DNA of 14,248 nt from Pseudomonadota bacterium (GCA_023411035.1 JAEYPE010000190.1:1-14248), one strand, 5' to 3'; positions 1-7,523 are shown, counted from the stretch's first letter. The notes: generated by a model from the sequence alone, not told the origin. Translations and numbers: made by a program.

Positions 1-191
1 GGTGGTCCGGCAACCCCTCCAACGCACTCCAAAGCGTCCCCAAAACCAGCCTCCCATCCAACGCTTCCGCCGATGAGAAGAATCGATCCGAAGCGCGGGA
101 GCTATGCGGTGAATTGAATCACCCTGATGGAAAGGCTCCGTCCTCGTTCCACTCCTTTCGCGGGAGTTGCGGGGGGTGTGCCCCCGTTCCT
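1..191. other. Window edge, no supported gene
   Basis: This is the region downstream of glgA on the minus strand. Short open frames run off the left edge on both strands, for example a plus frame ending in TGA at 115-117 and a minus frame open from about 119 down to 1. None has a recognisable motif or a convincing start. The minus frame uses many TTG leucine codons, unlike the CTG-rich genes around it. A small perfect hairpin (GGGGG at 172-176, CCCCC at 181-185, 4-nt loop) sits just after the glgA stop, but no T-run follows it on either strand, so it is at best a weak transcript end. Confidence 0.4.
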
Positions 192-1670
192 TCACCCCAC
201 CAGAACCGGCGCCACCGCTCGGTAAAGGTCCATGTACTCCTCCGCCGGGCCGTGCCAGCCGAAGTCGCGGGTCATGGCGTGCTGCTGCATGGCGTGCCAG
301 CGCTCCGGCTTGCGGTAGAGGGTGGCGGCGCGGCGCAGCGCCCAGGTCAGTTCCTGGACGGTGGCGTTGACGAACTGGAAGCCCGTCGCGCTGCCGTCGT
401 TCACCGCCGCCGGGTTGGCGTCCACGATGGTGTCGGCCAGACCGCCGGTGCGGCGGACCAGCGGCAGGGTGCCGTACTTCAGCGCGTACATCTGCGTCAG
501 GCCGCAGGGCTCCGACCGCGACGGCACCAGGAACAGGTCGGCGCCCGCCTGGATGCGGTGGGACAGCGCCTCGTCATAGCCGATGTGCACGCCGACGGAC
601 TTCGGGTACCAGGCGGCGAGGTGGCGGAAGCCGGCCTCCAGCGCCGGTTCGCCGTTGCCCAGCACGGAGAGCTGACCGCCCCAGGCGACCCATTGGGCCG
701 CCGCCTCCAGCACCAGATCGAGCCCCTTGTGCCAGGTCAGGCGGCTGACCACCGCGGCCAGCGGGGCGTCGGGGCGCCGGTCCAGGCCGAACGTCGCCTG
801 AAGATCGGCCTTGCACAAATCCTTGCCGCCCAGGTCCGCGGCGCCGTAGCGGGCGGCGATGTGCGGGTCGGCGGCGGGGTCCCAGATCTGATAGTCCACG
901 CCGTTCAGGATGCCGCTCAGCGTGTCCGCCCGCCCGGCCAGCAGCCCTTCCAGCCCGGACCCGTGCTCCGCCGTCTGGATCTCGTGCGCGTAGGTGGGGC
1001 TGACCGTGGTCAGGCGGTCGGAATAGAAGCAGCCGGCTTTCAGGAAGCCGATGCCGCCGTAATACTCCACCCCGTCGATCCGGTAGGCGGCGGAGGGCAG
1101 GCCCAGGTCGCCCATCATCCAGGCGCCGAACCAGCCCTGATAGGCGATGTTGTGGATCGTCGTCACCGTGCCCGGACGGAACGGCCCGGCGAAGCGGTCG
1201 GGGCGCAACTCCAGATAGGCCGGGATCAGGCCGGTCTGCCAGTCGTGCCCGTGCAGCACGTCCGGACGCCACCAGGGATCATAGGCGTCCTGCACCGCGA
1301 AACCCGCCGCGCACCAGGACAGGGCGGCGAAGCGCTGCGCGTTGTCGGGCCAGTCCTTGCCGTCCGGCCCCAGATAGGGGTTGCCGGGCCGGTCGTAGAG
1401 CGACGGCGCGTCCAGCACATAGGCCAGCACCCCGTCCGGCGTCCGCCCGATCAGCAGCCGGGCCTGAGCGCCGCCCGGCAGGTCGGTGACCGGCCCGCCG
1501 ACCTCATGAAGGTCGCCCAGCCCGTTCAGCACCGCCGGATAGCCGGGCAGCAGCAGGCGGACGTCGGCACCGGCGCGGTTCAGGGCGGGGGGCAGGGCGG
1601 CGGAAACGTCGGCCAGCCCGCCGGTCTTCACCAGCGGGTAGCATTCCGGCGTGACGAACAGGACGCGCAT
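192..1670 (-). CDS. glgA: Glycogen synthase (ADP-glucose type)
   Basis: This enzyme transfers glucose from ADP-glucose to the non-reducing end of a growing alpha-1,4-glucan in the cytoplasm. The 492-residue product is close to the usual 475-490 for bacterial GlgA, a GT5-family, GT-B-fold glycosyltransferase. The N-terminal ADP-glucose loop KTGGLADV is at residues 15-22. HGHDWQTG (140-147) and TIHNIAYQG (171-179) lie in the first Rossmann domain. In the second domain, R310 and K315 (VVSRLTWHKG) and E387 (SRSEPCGL) match the catalytic positions R300, K305 and E377 of the E. coli enzyme. The start is the ATG at 1668-1670, because MRVLFVTPE matches the family N-terminus. Only a weak GGAAAGA lies upstream, so translation may rely partly on readthrough from glgC, whose stop is 73 bp away on the same strand. 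Identification is secure. Confidence 0.97.
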   Translation of the reverse strand: MRVLFVTPECYPLVKTGGLADVSAALPPALNRAGADVRLLLPGYPAVLNGLGDLHEVGGPVTDLPGGAQARLLIGRTPDGVLAYVLDAPSLYDRPGNPYLGPDGKDWPDNAQRFAALSWCAAGFAVQDAYDPWWRPDVLHGHDWQTGLIPAYLELRPDRFAGPFRPGTVTTIHNIAYQGWFGAWMMGDLGLPSAAYRIDGVEYYGGIGFLKAGCFYSDRLTTVSPTYAHEIQTAEHGSGLEGLLAGRADTLSGILNGVDYQIWDPAADPHIAARYGAADLGGKDLCKADLQATFGLDRRPDAPLAAVVSRLTWHKGLDLVLEAAAQWVAWGGQLSVLGNGEPALEAGFRHLAAWYPKSVGVHIGYDEALSHRIQAGADLFLVPSRSEPCGLTQMYALKYGTLPLVRRTGGLADTIVDANPAAVNDGSATGFQFVNATVQELTWALRRAATLYRKPERWHAMQQHAMTRDFGWHGPAEEYMDLYRAVAPVLVG

Positions 1671-1705
1671 GGAGGCGGGGTCTTTCCGTTTCTTATTGGT
1701 CTTTT

Positions 1706-1737
1706 CCCCCTCTCCCCAAAGGAGAGGGGAGAGGGGG
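1706..1737. repeat. Perfect 12-bp hairpin between glgC and glgA
   Basis: CCCCCTCTCCCC (1706-1717) and GGGGAGAGGGGG (1726-1737) are exact inverted copies with an 8-nt loop. On the minus strand, the direction of glgC-glgA transcription, the stem is followed by AAAAG rather than a T-run, so it is not a classical intrinsic terminator. The purine/pyrimidine-rich sequence is of the kind that recurs as a dispersed intergenic repeat in GC-rich proteobacteria. That is recalled and was not tested here. In a glgC-glgA transcript it could act as a processing or stability element. Confidence 0.7.
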
Positions 1738-1743
1738 CGGAGG

Positions 1744-3015
1744 TCAGTCCTTGGGCAGGCGGTCGATCATGTCCTGGGTGATCAGGCACACGCCACCCTC
1801 GCTGCGGTAGAAGCGCTTGGCGTCCAGATCCGGGTCCTCGCCGACGACCAGCCCCTCGGGGATTACCACGCCGCGGTCGATCACCACCTTCCGCAACCGG
1901 CAATGGCGGCCGATGTCGCAGTCCGGCAGGACCACCGCCTGATGCAGCTCGCTGAAGGAGTTGACGCGCACCTCGCTGAACAGCAGCGAGTTCTTCACCA
2001 GCGAACCGGAGATGATGCAGCCGCCGGACACCAGACTGTCCACCGCCATGCCGCGCCGGTTCTCGTCGTCGAAGACGAACTTCGCCGGAGGCAACTGCTC
2101 CTGATAGGTGAAGATCGGCCACTCGCGGTCGTACATGTTGAGCTGCGGCGTGACGTGGCAGAGGTCCAGGTTGGCCTCCCAATAGGCGTCGATGGTGCCG
2201 ACGTCGCGCCAGTAGGGCTCGGTCTCATGGCCGTTCAGGATGGCCGAATCGGCGAAGTCATGGGCCATCACGCGCGCCCCGCTTTTCACCAGATAGGGGA
2301 TGATGTCCTTGCCGAAGTCGCGGGTCGATCCGGGCTCGTTGAAGTCGCGCTCAAGCTGGTCGTAGAGGAACTGCGCGTTGAAGACGTAGATGCCCATGCT
2401 GGCCAGCGACTTGTCCGGATTGCCGGGCATCGGCGGCGGGTCGGCGGGCTTCTCCACGAAGTCGATGACGCGCTGCGTCTCATCCACATGCATCACGCCG
2501 AAGCCGGTCGCCTGGGGGCGCGGCACCTGGATGCAGGGAATCGTCACGTCGGCCTTCTTGGCGATGTGGTCCAGCAGCAACGCGCCGTAATCCATCTTGT
2601 AGATGTGGTCGCCGGCCAGGATCAGGATGTATTCCGGCTCGTGATCGCGCAGGATGTCCAGGTTCTGGTACACCGCGTCGGCGGTGCCCTGGTACCAGGC
2701 GGTCTCGCTGATGCGCTGCTGCGCCGGCAGCAGGTCGCAGAACTCGTTCATCTCACCGCGGAAGAAGTTCCAGCCGCGCTGCAGGTGGCGCAGCAGGCTG
2801 TGCGATTTGTACTGCGTCAACACGCCGATGCGGCGGAAGCCCGAGTTGATGCAGTTCGACAGGGCGAAGTCGATGATCCGGAACTTGCCGCCGAAATAGG
2901 TGGCGGGCTTGGCGCGACGGTCGGTCAACTGCTTCAACCGGCTGCCCCGTCCACCGGCCAGGACAAGGGCCACAGCGCGGCGCGGTGCCAGCCGCAGATC
3001 CCGTTTGTCGAGCAT
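1744..3015 (-). CDS. glgC: Glucose-1-phosphate adenylyltransferase (ADP-glucose pyrophosphorylase)
   Basis: This enzyme makes ADP-glucose and pyrophosphate from ATP and glucose-1-phosphate, the committed and allosterically controlled step of bacterial glycogen synthesis. The 423-residue product has the nucleotidyltransferase core with LAGGRGSRL at residues 19-27 and RAKPA at 34-38. K36 aligns with the allosteric-site K39 of E. coli GlgC. It continues with GTADAV (110-115) and AGDHIYKMDY (134-143, catalytic Asp region), then the C-terminal left-handed beta-helix region with SLVSGGCIISGSLV. The frame is open upstream to 3102, but I place the start at the ATG at 3013-3015: an excellent Shine-Dalgarno AGGGGAGA sits just before it and MLDKRDLR fits the usual family N-terminus. 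The 29 extra residues of the longer frame are not family-like. It lies upstream of glgA on the same strand, probably in one operon. Confidence 0.97.
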   Translation of the reverse strand: MLDKRDLRLAPRRAVALVLAGGRGSRLKQLTDRRAKPATYFGGKFRIIDFALSNCINSGFRRIGVLTQYKSHSLLRHLQRGWNFFRGEMNEFCDLLPAQQRISETAWYQGTADAVYQNLDILRDHEPEYILILAGDHIYKMDYGALLLDHIAKKADVTIPCIQVPRPQATGFGVMHVDETQRVIDFVEKPADPPPMPGNPDKSLASMGIYVFNAQFLYDQLERDFNEPGSTRDFGKDIIPYLVKSGARVMAHDFADSAILNGHETEPYWRDVGTIDAYWEANLDLCHVTPQLNMYDREWPIFTYQEQLPPAKFVFDDENRRGMAVDSLVSGGCIISGSLVKNSLLFSEVRVNSFSELHQAVVLPDCDIGRHCRLRKVVIDRGVVIPEGLVVGEDPDLDAKRFYRSEGGVCLITQDMIDRLPKD

Positions 3016-3169
3016 TTGTCTCCCCTTTCGGTTCTCTTTTTTGCTGTCGGCCATCCGGAAGCGTCCGGCGACGGGCGCCGGGTGAGAGCGTGACCGTGCC
3101 ACATTTCACCGGGGCGGGCCAATAGGCCGAGGGGGGAAGGTCGGAAATAGGCCGGCTGCCCAAGAGTTG

Positions 3170-3186
3170 TGCGGATTTGAGGCGCA
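3170..3186 (+). promoter_or_regulatory. Distal NtrC-like palindrome
   Basis: TGCGGATTTGAGGCGCA keeps the TGC-N11-GCA frame of the NtrC consensus TGCACC-N5-GGTGCA, matching 8 of 12 specified positions. Its centre is about 260 bp upstream of the start predicted from the sigma-54-like promoter. Enhancer sites can act at that distance, but the match alone is weak. Confidence 0.3.
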
Positions 3187-3324
3187 TTCCTATGCACAAA
3201 AAATAGGCGCACCCGTCCGGAGCGGGCTGCGACGCCTGAACGGACGGCAGTCGGCCCGCAATCCGTGGACGAATCATGCCAAAACGGGCGGGTTTGGATG
3301 GCCCGAATTTCTGCCCAAATTCCA

Positions 3325-3341
3325 GGCACAACAGGGTTGCG
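3325..3341 (+). promoter_or_regulatory. Proximal NtrC-like site for amtB
   Basis: GGCACAACAGGGTTGCG fits the 17-bp NtrC enhancer pattern, with GCAC in the left arm, TGC in the right arm, and the GC-N11-GC spacing kept. It matches 8 of 12 specified positions. Its centre lies about 104 bp upstream of the transcription start inferred from the sigma-54-like promoter, the usual enhancer distance. It supports nitrogen-limitation control of amtB but is not proof. Confidence 0.4.
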
Positions 3342-3410
3342 ACTCGGTGCCCAGGCCGCTTCGCGGACATCCGAACGGCCGCAACCGCCGCGATTCCTAG
3401 CCCTTTTGGG

Positions 3411-3428
3411 TTGGCACGCTTCTTGAAG
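3411..3428 (+). promoter_or_regulatory. Sigma-54 (RpoN) type promoter of amtB
   Basis: TTGGCACGCTTCTTGAAG matches the sigma-54 consensus TGGCACG-N4-TTGCW at every specified base except the C of the -12 GC, which is A here. The GG of the -24 element is at 3413-3414 and the -12 element at 3425-3426, with the canonical 10-bp spacing. Transcription would begin near 3437, giving a leader of about 85 nt before amtB. Such promoters need an enhancer-binding activator, most likely NtrC for an ammonium transporter. Confidence 0.65.
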
Positions 3429-3522
3429 ATGAATTGGCGTCCACGGCCCCCTCCCGCCGCCCCGTCTGTAACCGGGGACGGGGCGAAACGGGCCAGAAGC
3501 ATTCGAATAAAGAGGAGCCTCG

Positions 3523-4845
3523 ATGAGCCGTCTCTTCCTTTCTGCCGCGCCGACGATGGCGGCGATTCTGGGCTTGGCCGGTCTGCCTGCCACCGCCCTG
3601 GCCCAGGAGGCGGCCGCCGCCGCCGAAGCAGCCGCGCCGGCCCTGAACAGCGGCGACACGGCGTGGATGCTGATCTCCACCGCGCTGGTCCTGATGATGA
3701 CCATCCCCGGCCTTGCTCTCTTCTACGGCGGCATGGTCCGCAAGATGAACGTGCTGGCCACGGTGATGCAGAGCTTCGCGATCTGCTGCATGGTGTCCAT
3801 CCTGTGGTTCGCCGTCGGCTACAGCATCGCCTTCACCGAGGGCACCCCGTATTTCGGTTCGCTGTCGAAGTTCATGCTGTCGGGCGTCGCCATCGACAGC
3901 CTGCAAGGCACCATTCCGGAGACGCTGTTCGTCGTCTTCCAGATGACCTTCGCGATCATCACCCCGGCCCTGATCGCCGGCGCCTTCGCCGACCGCATGA
4001 AGTTCTCCTCCATGCTGATCTTCACGGCCCTCTGGTCGGTGCTGATCTACGCCCCGATCACCCACTGGGTCTGGGGGCCGGGCGGCTATCTGGGCGGTGA
4101 CGGCGTGCTCGACTACGCCGGCGGCACCGTGGTGCACATCAACGCGGGCGTGGCCGGTCTCGTCGCCGCCATCGTGCTGGGCAAGCGCAAGGGCTACCCG
4201 AACGAGAACTTCGCCCCGCACAACCTCGTGCTCAGCCTGATCGGCGCCTCGCTGCTGTGGGTCGGCTGGTTCGGCTTCAACGCCGGTTCGGCGGTCGCCG
4301 CCGACGCCCGTGCGGGCATGGCCATGCTGGTCACGCAGATTGCCGCCGCCGCCGCCGCCATGTCGTGGATGCTGGTCGAGTGGGCCGCCAAGGGCAAGCC
4401 GTCGATCCTGGGCATCATCTCCGGTGCGGTCGGCGGTCTGGTCGCCATCACCCCGGCCGCCGGCTTCGTCGGCCCGACCGGCGCGCTGGTGATCGGTCTC
4501 ACCTCCGGCGTCGTCTGCTACTGGGGCGCCACCAGCCTGAAGCGCACTCTCGGCTATGACGACTCGCTGGACGCCTTCGGCGTGCACGGCGTGGGCGGCA
4601 TCGTCGGCGCCATCCTGACCGGCGTCTTCGCCCAGGAAGCCATCGGCGGCACCGCCGGCGCCCTGGAAGGCAACATCGGCCAGATCTGGACCCAGATCTA
4701 CGGCATCCTCGCCACCATCGCCTACACGGCCATCGGCTCCTTCATCCTGCTGAAGATCGTGGACGTGGTGATCGGCCTGCGCGTGGACGAGGACGTCGAG
4801 CGCGACGGCCTGGACCTCGCCCTGCACGGCGAGAGCATCCACTAA
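3523..4845 (+). CDS. amtB: Ammonium transporter, AmtB family
   Basis: This inner-membrane trimeric channel takes up ammonium when external levels are low and is normally gated by a PII protein. The 440-residue product begins with a likely signal peptide cleaved after ALA at residue 27, as in other AmtB precursors, followed by about 11 membrane spans. Conserved elements include GDTAWMLISTALVLMM (44-59), FQMTFAIITPALIAG (139-153) and the twin pore histidines H205 (GGTVVHINAG) and H355 (FGVHGVGG). The C-terminal tail GLRVDEDVERDGLDLALHGE is the PII-interacting segment. The ATG at 3523 follows an AAAGAGGAG ribosome site. The gene appears monocistronic: a sigma-54/NtrC-like promoter lies upstream, a strong terminator downstream, and no PII gene on either side. 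PII control would have to act in trans. Confidence 0.97.
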   Translation: MSRLFLSAAPTMAAILGLAGLPATALAQEAAAAAEAAAPALNSGDTAWMLISTALVLMMTIPGLALFYGGMVRKMNVLATVMQSFAICCMVSILWFAVGYSIAFTEGTPYFGSLSKFMLSGVAIDSLQGTIPETLFVVFQMTFAIITPALIAGAFADRMKFSSMLIFTALWSVLIYAPITHWVWGPGGYLGGDGVLDYAGGTVVHINAGVAGLVAAIVLGKRKGYPNENFAPHNLVLSLIGASLLWVGWFGFNAGSAVAADARAGMAMLVTQIAAAAAAMSWMLVEWAAKGKPSILGIISGAVGGLVAITPAAGFVGPTGALVIGLTSGVVCYWGATSLKRTLGYDDSLDAFGVHGVGGIVGAILTGVFAQEAIGGTAGALEGNIGQIWTQIYGILATIAYTAIGSFILLKIVDVVIGLRVDEDVERDGLDLALHGESIH

Positions 4846-4852
4846 GCATCCC

Positions 4853-4877
4853 TTCCCGGGGGGAGTCATCCCGGGAA
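4853..4877 (+). terminator. Auxiliary hairpin after amtB
   Basis: TTCCCGGG (4853-4860) and CCCGGGAA (4870-4877) form an exact 8-bp stem with a 9-nt loop, 8 nt after the amtB stop, followed by TCTTTG. It may slow polymerase or protect the 3' end ahead of the stronger terminator downstream. Confidence 0.4.
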
Positions 4878-4913
4878 TCTTTGCAGCCTGGTTGTTTCCT
4901 CCGATAACAAACT

Positions 4914-4946
4914 TCCGCCGCCGGGGCCTCCCGGCGGCGGATTTTT
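4914..4946 (+). terminator. Rho-independent terminator of amtB
   Basis: CCGCCGCCGGG (4915-4925) pairs exactly with CCCGGCGGCGG (4930-4940) around the loop GCCT. An outer T-A pair extends it to 12 bp, and TTTTT follows at 4942-4946. This is a textbook intrinsic terminator for plus-strand transcription. On the minus strand the stem is followed by AAGTTTGTT, so it may also help end the convergent methyltransferase transcript. Confidence 0.9.
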
Positions 4947-4968
4947 CGTTATGGAGGCCGGGCACCGC

Positions 4969-6207
4969 CTATCGGCGCAGATACATCTTGCCCACGCCGT
5001 TCAGCGCCGCGAAAAGCTGCGCGAACTGCGCCAGGAAGGCGTCCCAGGCCAGGGCGCCGGCCTTCTCCGCCACCGCCCGGTGGATGTCGCCCAGGTTGGT
5101 CCGCCCGTCCACCCGCGCCAGGATCGGCCCGGCCAGACGGGGCAGGGGCAGGGGGATGACGGCGCCCATCAGCTCCGCCTCCAGCACGCCGCCGGGGGGC
5201 AGGCCCTTCGCCACGGCGGCGCCGTCCAGGTCGCGCAGCACCGGCACCACCTCCGGCCCGTCCGGGCGGGCGACGGCGCCTTCCGCATCCTCCGGGCGGA
5301 CGAGATAGGCGATGTGCTTGGTCATGCTGCCGGTGACCTGCTCCGTCCAGGCGGCGCGCTCCAGCCGGGACAGGCCGTCCAGCCGCTTCAGCACGCGGGG
5401 GTCCTTCACCCAGACCGCGGGGTCGTAGCGGTAGGGCTCCACCAGCGCCGCGACGGCCAGACCGCCCGCCGCCGCCAGTTCCGCCAGTTCCGCCACGCTG
5501 TAGGGCCGGTCGCAGGAATGCAGCAGCAGGTCGTAGAGGTCGGCGTCGGCCTGCCGGTGGTCGCCGATGAAGGGGTTGCGCAACAGCCAGTTGGAGGGCG
5601 GCAGATGCCCGATCAGCCGGCGGGCCAGCGCCACCTGCTCCTTCGGCGGCAGGTCCGCGGCGAGGGTGCGCAGCGCCGCCTGCATGGGATAGACGCCGGT
5701 GCGCCCATAGGGGGCGTAGACCATCAGCCCGATGCCGCCGCCCGGCTTCAGCGCCCCGGCCAGCGAGCGCATCCCCGCCGCCGGGTCGTCCAGATGGTGC
5801 AGCACGCCGCAGCAGTCGATGTAGTCGAACGGCCCGCCCTGTTCCAACAGCCCATCGAGGTCGAGGAGGGAACCGCGGCGGAAGTCGATGTTGGTCAGGC
5901 CGCGCGCCTTGGCCCGCGCCTCGGCGATCTCCCGCGCGGCATCGGACAGGTCCAGATAGGTGACGCGCCCCGGATTGCCGGCGTCGGCCATCTGCTGGGC
6001 GATCATGATCGTCCCGTCGCCGGTCCCGCCGCCGGCCACCAGGACCTTCAGCGGGCGGGAATGGTCGAGCCGTCCGCCGAAGACGTTGTGGTTCACCTCG
6101 TCCAGATGGCTGGGCGACCCGGTGATCAGGCGCTTCTTCTCGTCGGCGGGGTTGCGCGCGGGATAGGGGTAGGCTTCGTACTGGGCGCGCAGGGTGTCGA
6201 TGCTCAT
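4969..6207 (-). CDS. Class I SAM-dependent methyltransferase, substrate unknown
   Basis: The 412-residue protein has an N-terminal Rossmann methyltransferase domain. Motif I, VLVAGGGTGDGT, is at residues 55-66, an acidic end of strand 2 lies at D86 (YLDLS), and GVLHHL is at 134-139, followed by LKPGGG. This is the layout of the Methyltransf_11/25-like family. The start MSIDTLRAQYEAYPYPARNP resembles proteins annotated as class I methyltransferases with a Y-P-Y-P segment before the SAM domain. The roughly 200 C-terminal residues are a separate helical region, ending in a winged-helix-like stretch (LGDIHRAVAEKAG onward), that I cannot assign. The ATG at 6205-6207 is the first in frame after an in-frame TGA and has no clear Shine-Dalgarno. 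It lies 101 bp after the asparaginase on the same strand and may be cotranscribed. The methyl acceptor cannot be told from sequence. Confidence 0.85.
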   Translation of the reverse strand: MSIDTLRAQYEAYPYPARNPADEKKRLITGSPSHLDEVNHNVFGGRLDHSRPLKVLVAGGGTGDGTIMIAQQMADAGNPGRVTYLDLSDAAREIAEARAKARGLTNIDFRRGSLLDLDGLLEQGGPFDYIDCCGVLHHLDDPAAGMRSLAGALKPGGGIGLMVYAPYGRTGVYPMQAALRTLAADLPPKEQVALARRLIGHLPPSNWLLRNPFIGDHRQADADLYDLLLHSCDRPYSVAELAELAAAGGLAVAALVEPYRYDPAVWVKDPRVLKRLDGLSRLERAAWTEQVTGSMTKHIAYLVRPEDAEGAVARPDGPEVVPVLRDLDGAAVAKGLPPGGVLEAELMGAVIPLPLPRLAGPILARVDGRTNLGDIHRAVAEKAGALAWDAFLAQFAQLFAALNGVGKMYLRR

Positions 6208-6308
6208 GGATCGGGCAGCCGGTCAGGTGGACGGGTGCCGGACCATAGCATCATCGGAGGATGGGGTGGTGGGGCGTGGTTGCGACGAGCCCTCCACCCC
6301 CAACCCCT

Positions 6309-7418
6309 TTATCCCGCCACGCCATCCGCCGGGCGGACCATGCCGACCTCGCGGCCGTTCCGGTTGGTCACCGGCTGGTTGAGAAGCCGGTCGGCCCGCG
6401 CCCACTGCTCGTCCGTCAGCACCTTGGTGGCGCGGATCAGGGCGGCCAGGGCGACTTCGCGGGCGCGGGGGGTGCCGTCGTCGATCTTCAGGGCGATGCC
6501 CAGACCCTGCTTGGGCAGAACGGCGCAGCCCACCCCCTCGGCCCCGCCCTTGACCAGCACCAGACCGCCCGCCGCCTGCATCATGGCGGTGTCGAAGCCG
6601 TCCTTGCCGGAGATCAGGTAGGGGTGCGCCCGCCAGGCGCGGCGGATGCGGGTCACCGCCTCGGCGCGGGCGTCCGGCAGGTCCTTCGGATCGCCGATGC
6701 GGGCCATGGCGTAGGCGATGGCGCCCAGCGGAATGCCGATGGTCGGGATGGCGCAGCCGTCCACGCCCCAGGGGGCCTGCGACAGGTCCTGGCCGGTCAT
6801 CTGCTCCATCACGCCCAGGATGCGCTGCTGCACCGGGTGGTCGAAGCGGACATAGCCCCGGGTCGGCTCCCCCTTGTGCAGGGCGGTGGTCAGAAAGCCG
6901 GCGTGCTTGCCGGAGCAGTTGTTGTGGAAGGCAGTCGGCGCCTCGCCGTGGCGGATCATCTCGTGGGCGGTCTCGGTGTCGGTCGGCAGATGCGCCCCGC
7001 ACTCGTAGTCGTCCACGGTCAGGCCGATGCGCTTGATCCACGCCTGCGCCAGACGGGTGTGCCGGATCTCCCCGTGGTGGGAGGAGCAGGCGAGCGCCAG
7101 TTCCTGGTCGCCCAGCCCGTAGGCGTCGAGCGCGCCCGTCTCCACCAGCGGAATCGCCTGGATGGCCTTGACGGCGGAGCGGGGATAGACCGGCGCTTCG
7201 ATGTCGCCCCACTGCGCCAGCACATGCCCGTCGGAATCGACGATGCAGGCGCGCCCGCGGTGGACGGACTCCACCATGCCGCCGCGCGTCACCTCGACGA
7301 GGATCGGTGCCTCCGGCGGGCCGGACAGGTCGGCGTGGCCTTCCGCGGGGGTCTGGTGATGGGCGTGGCCGTGGTGATGACCTTGGCCGCCGCAGCAGGA
7401 TGAATGGTCGTGGCTCAT
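6309..7418 (-). CDS. L-asparaginase II, Rhizobium etli (ReAV, class 3) type, with His/Cys-rich N-terminal tail
   Basis: It probably hydrolyses L-asparagine to aspartate and ammonia in the cytoplasm. The 369-residue protein carries the hallmarks of the class 3 asparaginases. S81-x-x-K84 (RSAVK) corresponds to S48/K51 of the R. etli enzyme. C168 and K171 (NNCSGKHAG) correspond to C135/K138, and D220 and C222 (GVDGCAIPT) to D187/C189; this Cys/Lys/Cys set binds zinc near the active site. The homologous core begins near residue 38. Before it is an unusual tail with nine histidines in the first 28 residues plus Cys8-Cys9, resembling metal-binding tails. The frame is open much further upstream, but I chose the ATG at 7416-7418 because the longer frame overlaps the divergent RNA methyltransferase. 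Only a distant GAGAGG serves as ribosome site, so an internal start that skips the tail is possible. Confidence 0.9.
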   Translation of the reverse strand: MSHDHSSCCGGQGHHHGHAHHQTPAEGHADLSGPPEAPILVEVTRGGMVESVHRGRACIVDSDGHVLAQWGDIEAPVYPRSAVKAIQAIPLVETGALDAYGLGDQELALACSSHHGEIRHTRLAQAWIKRIGLTVDDYECGAHLPTDTETAHEMIRHGEAPTAFHNNCSGKHAGFLTTALHKGEPTRGYVRFDHPVQQRILGVMEQMTGQDLSQAPWGVDGCAIPTIGIPLGAIAYAMARIGDPKDLPDARAEAVTRIRRAWRAHPYLISGKDGFDTAMMQAAGGLVLVKGGAEGVGCAVLPKQGLGIALKIDDGTPRAREVALAALIRATKVLTDEQWARADRLLNQPVTNRNGREVGMVRPADGVAG

Positions 7419-7523
7419 GGGTGGAAAGCTTGCCTCTCTCCGGGGTCCGAGGCAAGGTGTCGCACCATCGAACCCGCCGGAGCACGCTGTCTGCGGGCCG
7501 GAATTACGGATGATAGGCAAGCC

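Larger units (their letters stand above)
3016..3522. other. Divergent glgC / amtB intergenic region
   Basis: These 507 bp lie between the starts of glgC (minus) and amtB (plus). I see no coding frame with family motifs; the frames that cross it lack good ribosome sites. It holds the sigma-54-like promoter and NtrC-like palindromes listed separately. A good Shine-Dalgarno for glgC lies just inside its left edge and AAAGAGGAG for amtB at its right edge. No convincing sigma-70 promoter for glgC could be picked out. There is no PII (glnB/glnK) gene here, although one often precedes amtB in other bacteria. Confidence 0.7.

Noticed and set aside
172..185. Short GGGGG/CCCCC hairpin as a glgA terminator
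   Set aside because: The stem is only 5 bp and no T-run follows on the minus strand, so it was kept only as a remark.
114..1781. Long plus-strand open frame of about 555 codons opposite glgA
   Set aside because: It mirrors the high-GC codon pattern of glgA on the other strand, has a TTG start and low-complexity Arg/Gly/Ala/Gln-rich content, and shows no family motif. glgA has every catalytic motif.
1651..3093. Plus-strand open frame of about 480 codons opposite glgC
   Set aside because: It is an antisense shadow of glgC: no ribosome site, no domain, composition typical of reverse-strand GC-rich frames.
3016..3102. 29-residue N-terminal extension of glgC
   Set aside because: The strong AGGGGAGA ribosome site and family N-terminus point to the start at 3015; the extension is not family-like.
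3016..3110. TGGCACG on the minus strand upstream of glgC as a sigma-54 promoter
   Set aside because: The -12 element is missing: the nearest GC falls at the wrong spacing and TTGC is absent.
3397..4965. Minus-strand open frame of about 522 codons opposite amtB
   Set aside because: It is Asp/His/Gly/Gln-rich shadow sequence with no motif, and it spans the amtB promoter region and terminator. amtB is certain.
6240..6308. G-rich stretch between asparaginase and methyltransferase as a G-quadruplex or terminator
   Set aside because: Only two to three G-runs of three or more lie close together on either strand, the inverted repeat is imperfect, and there is no T-run.
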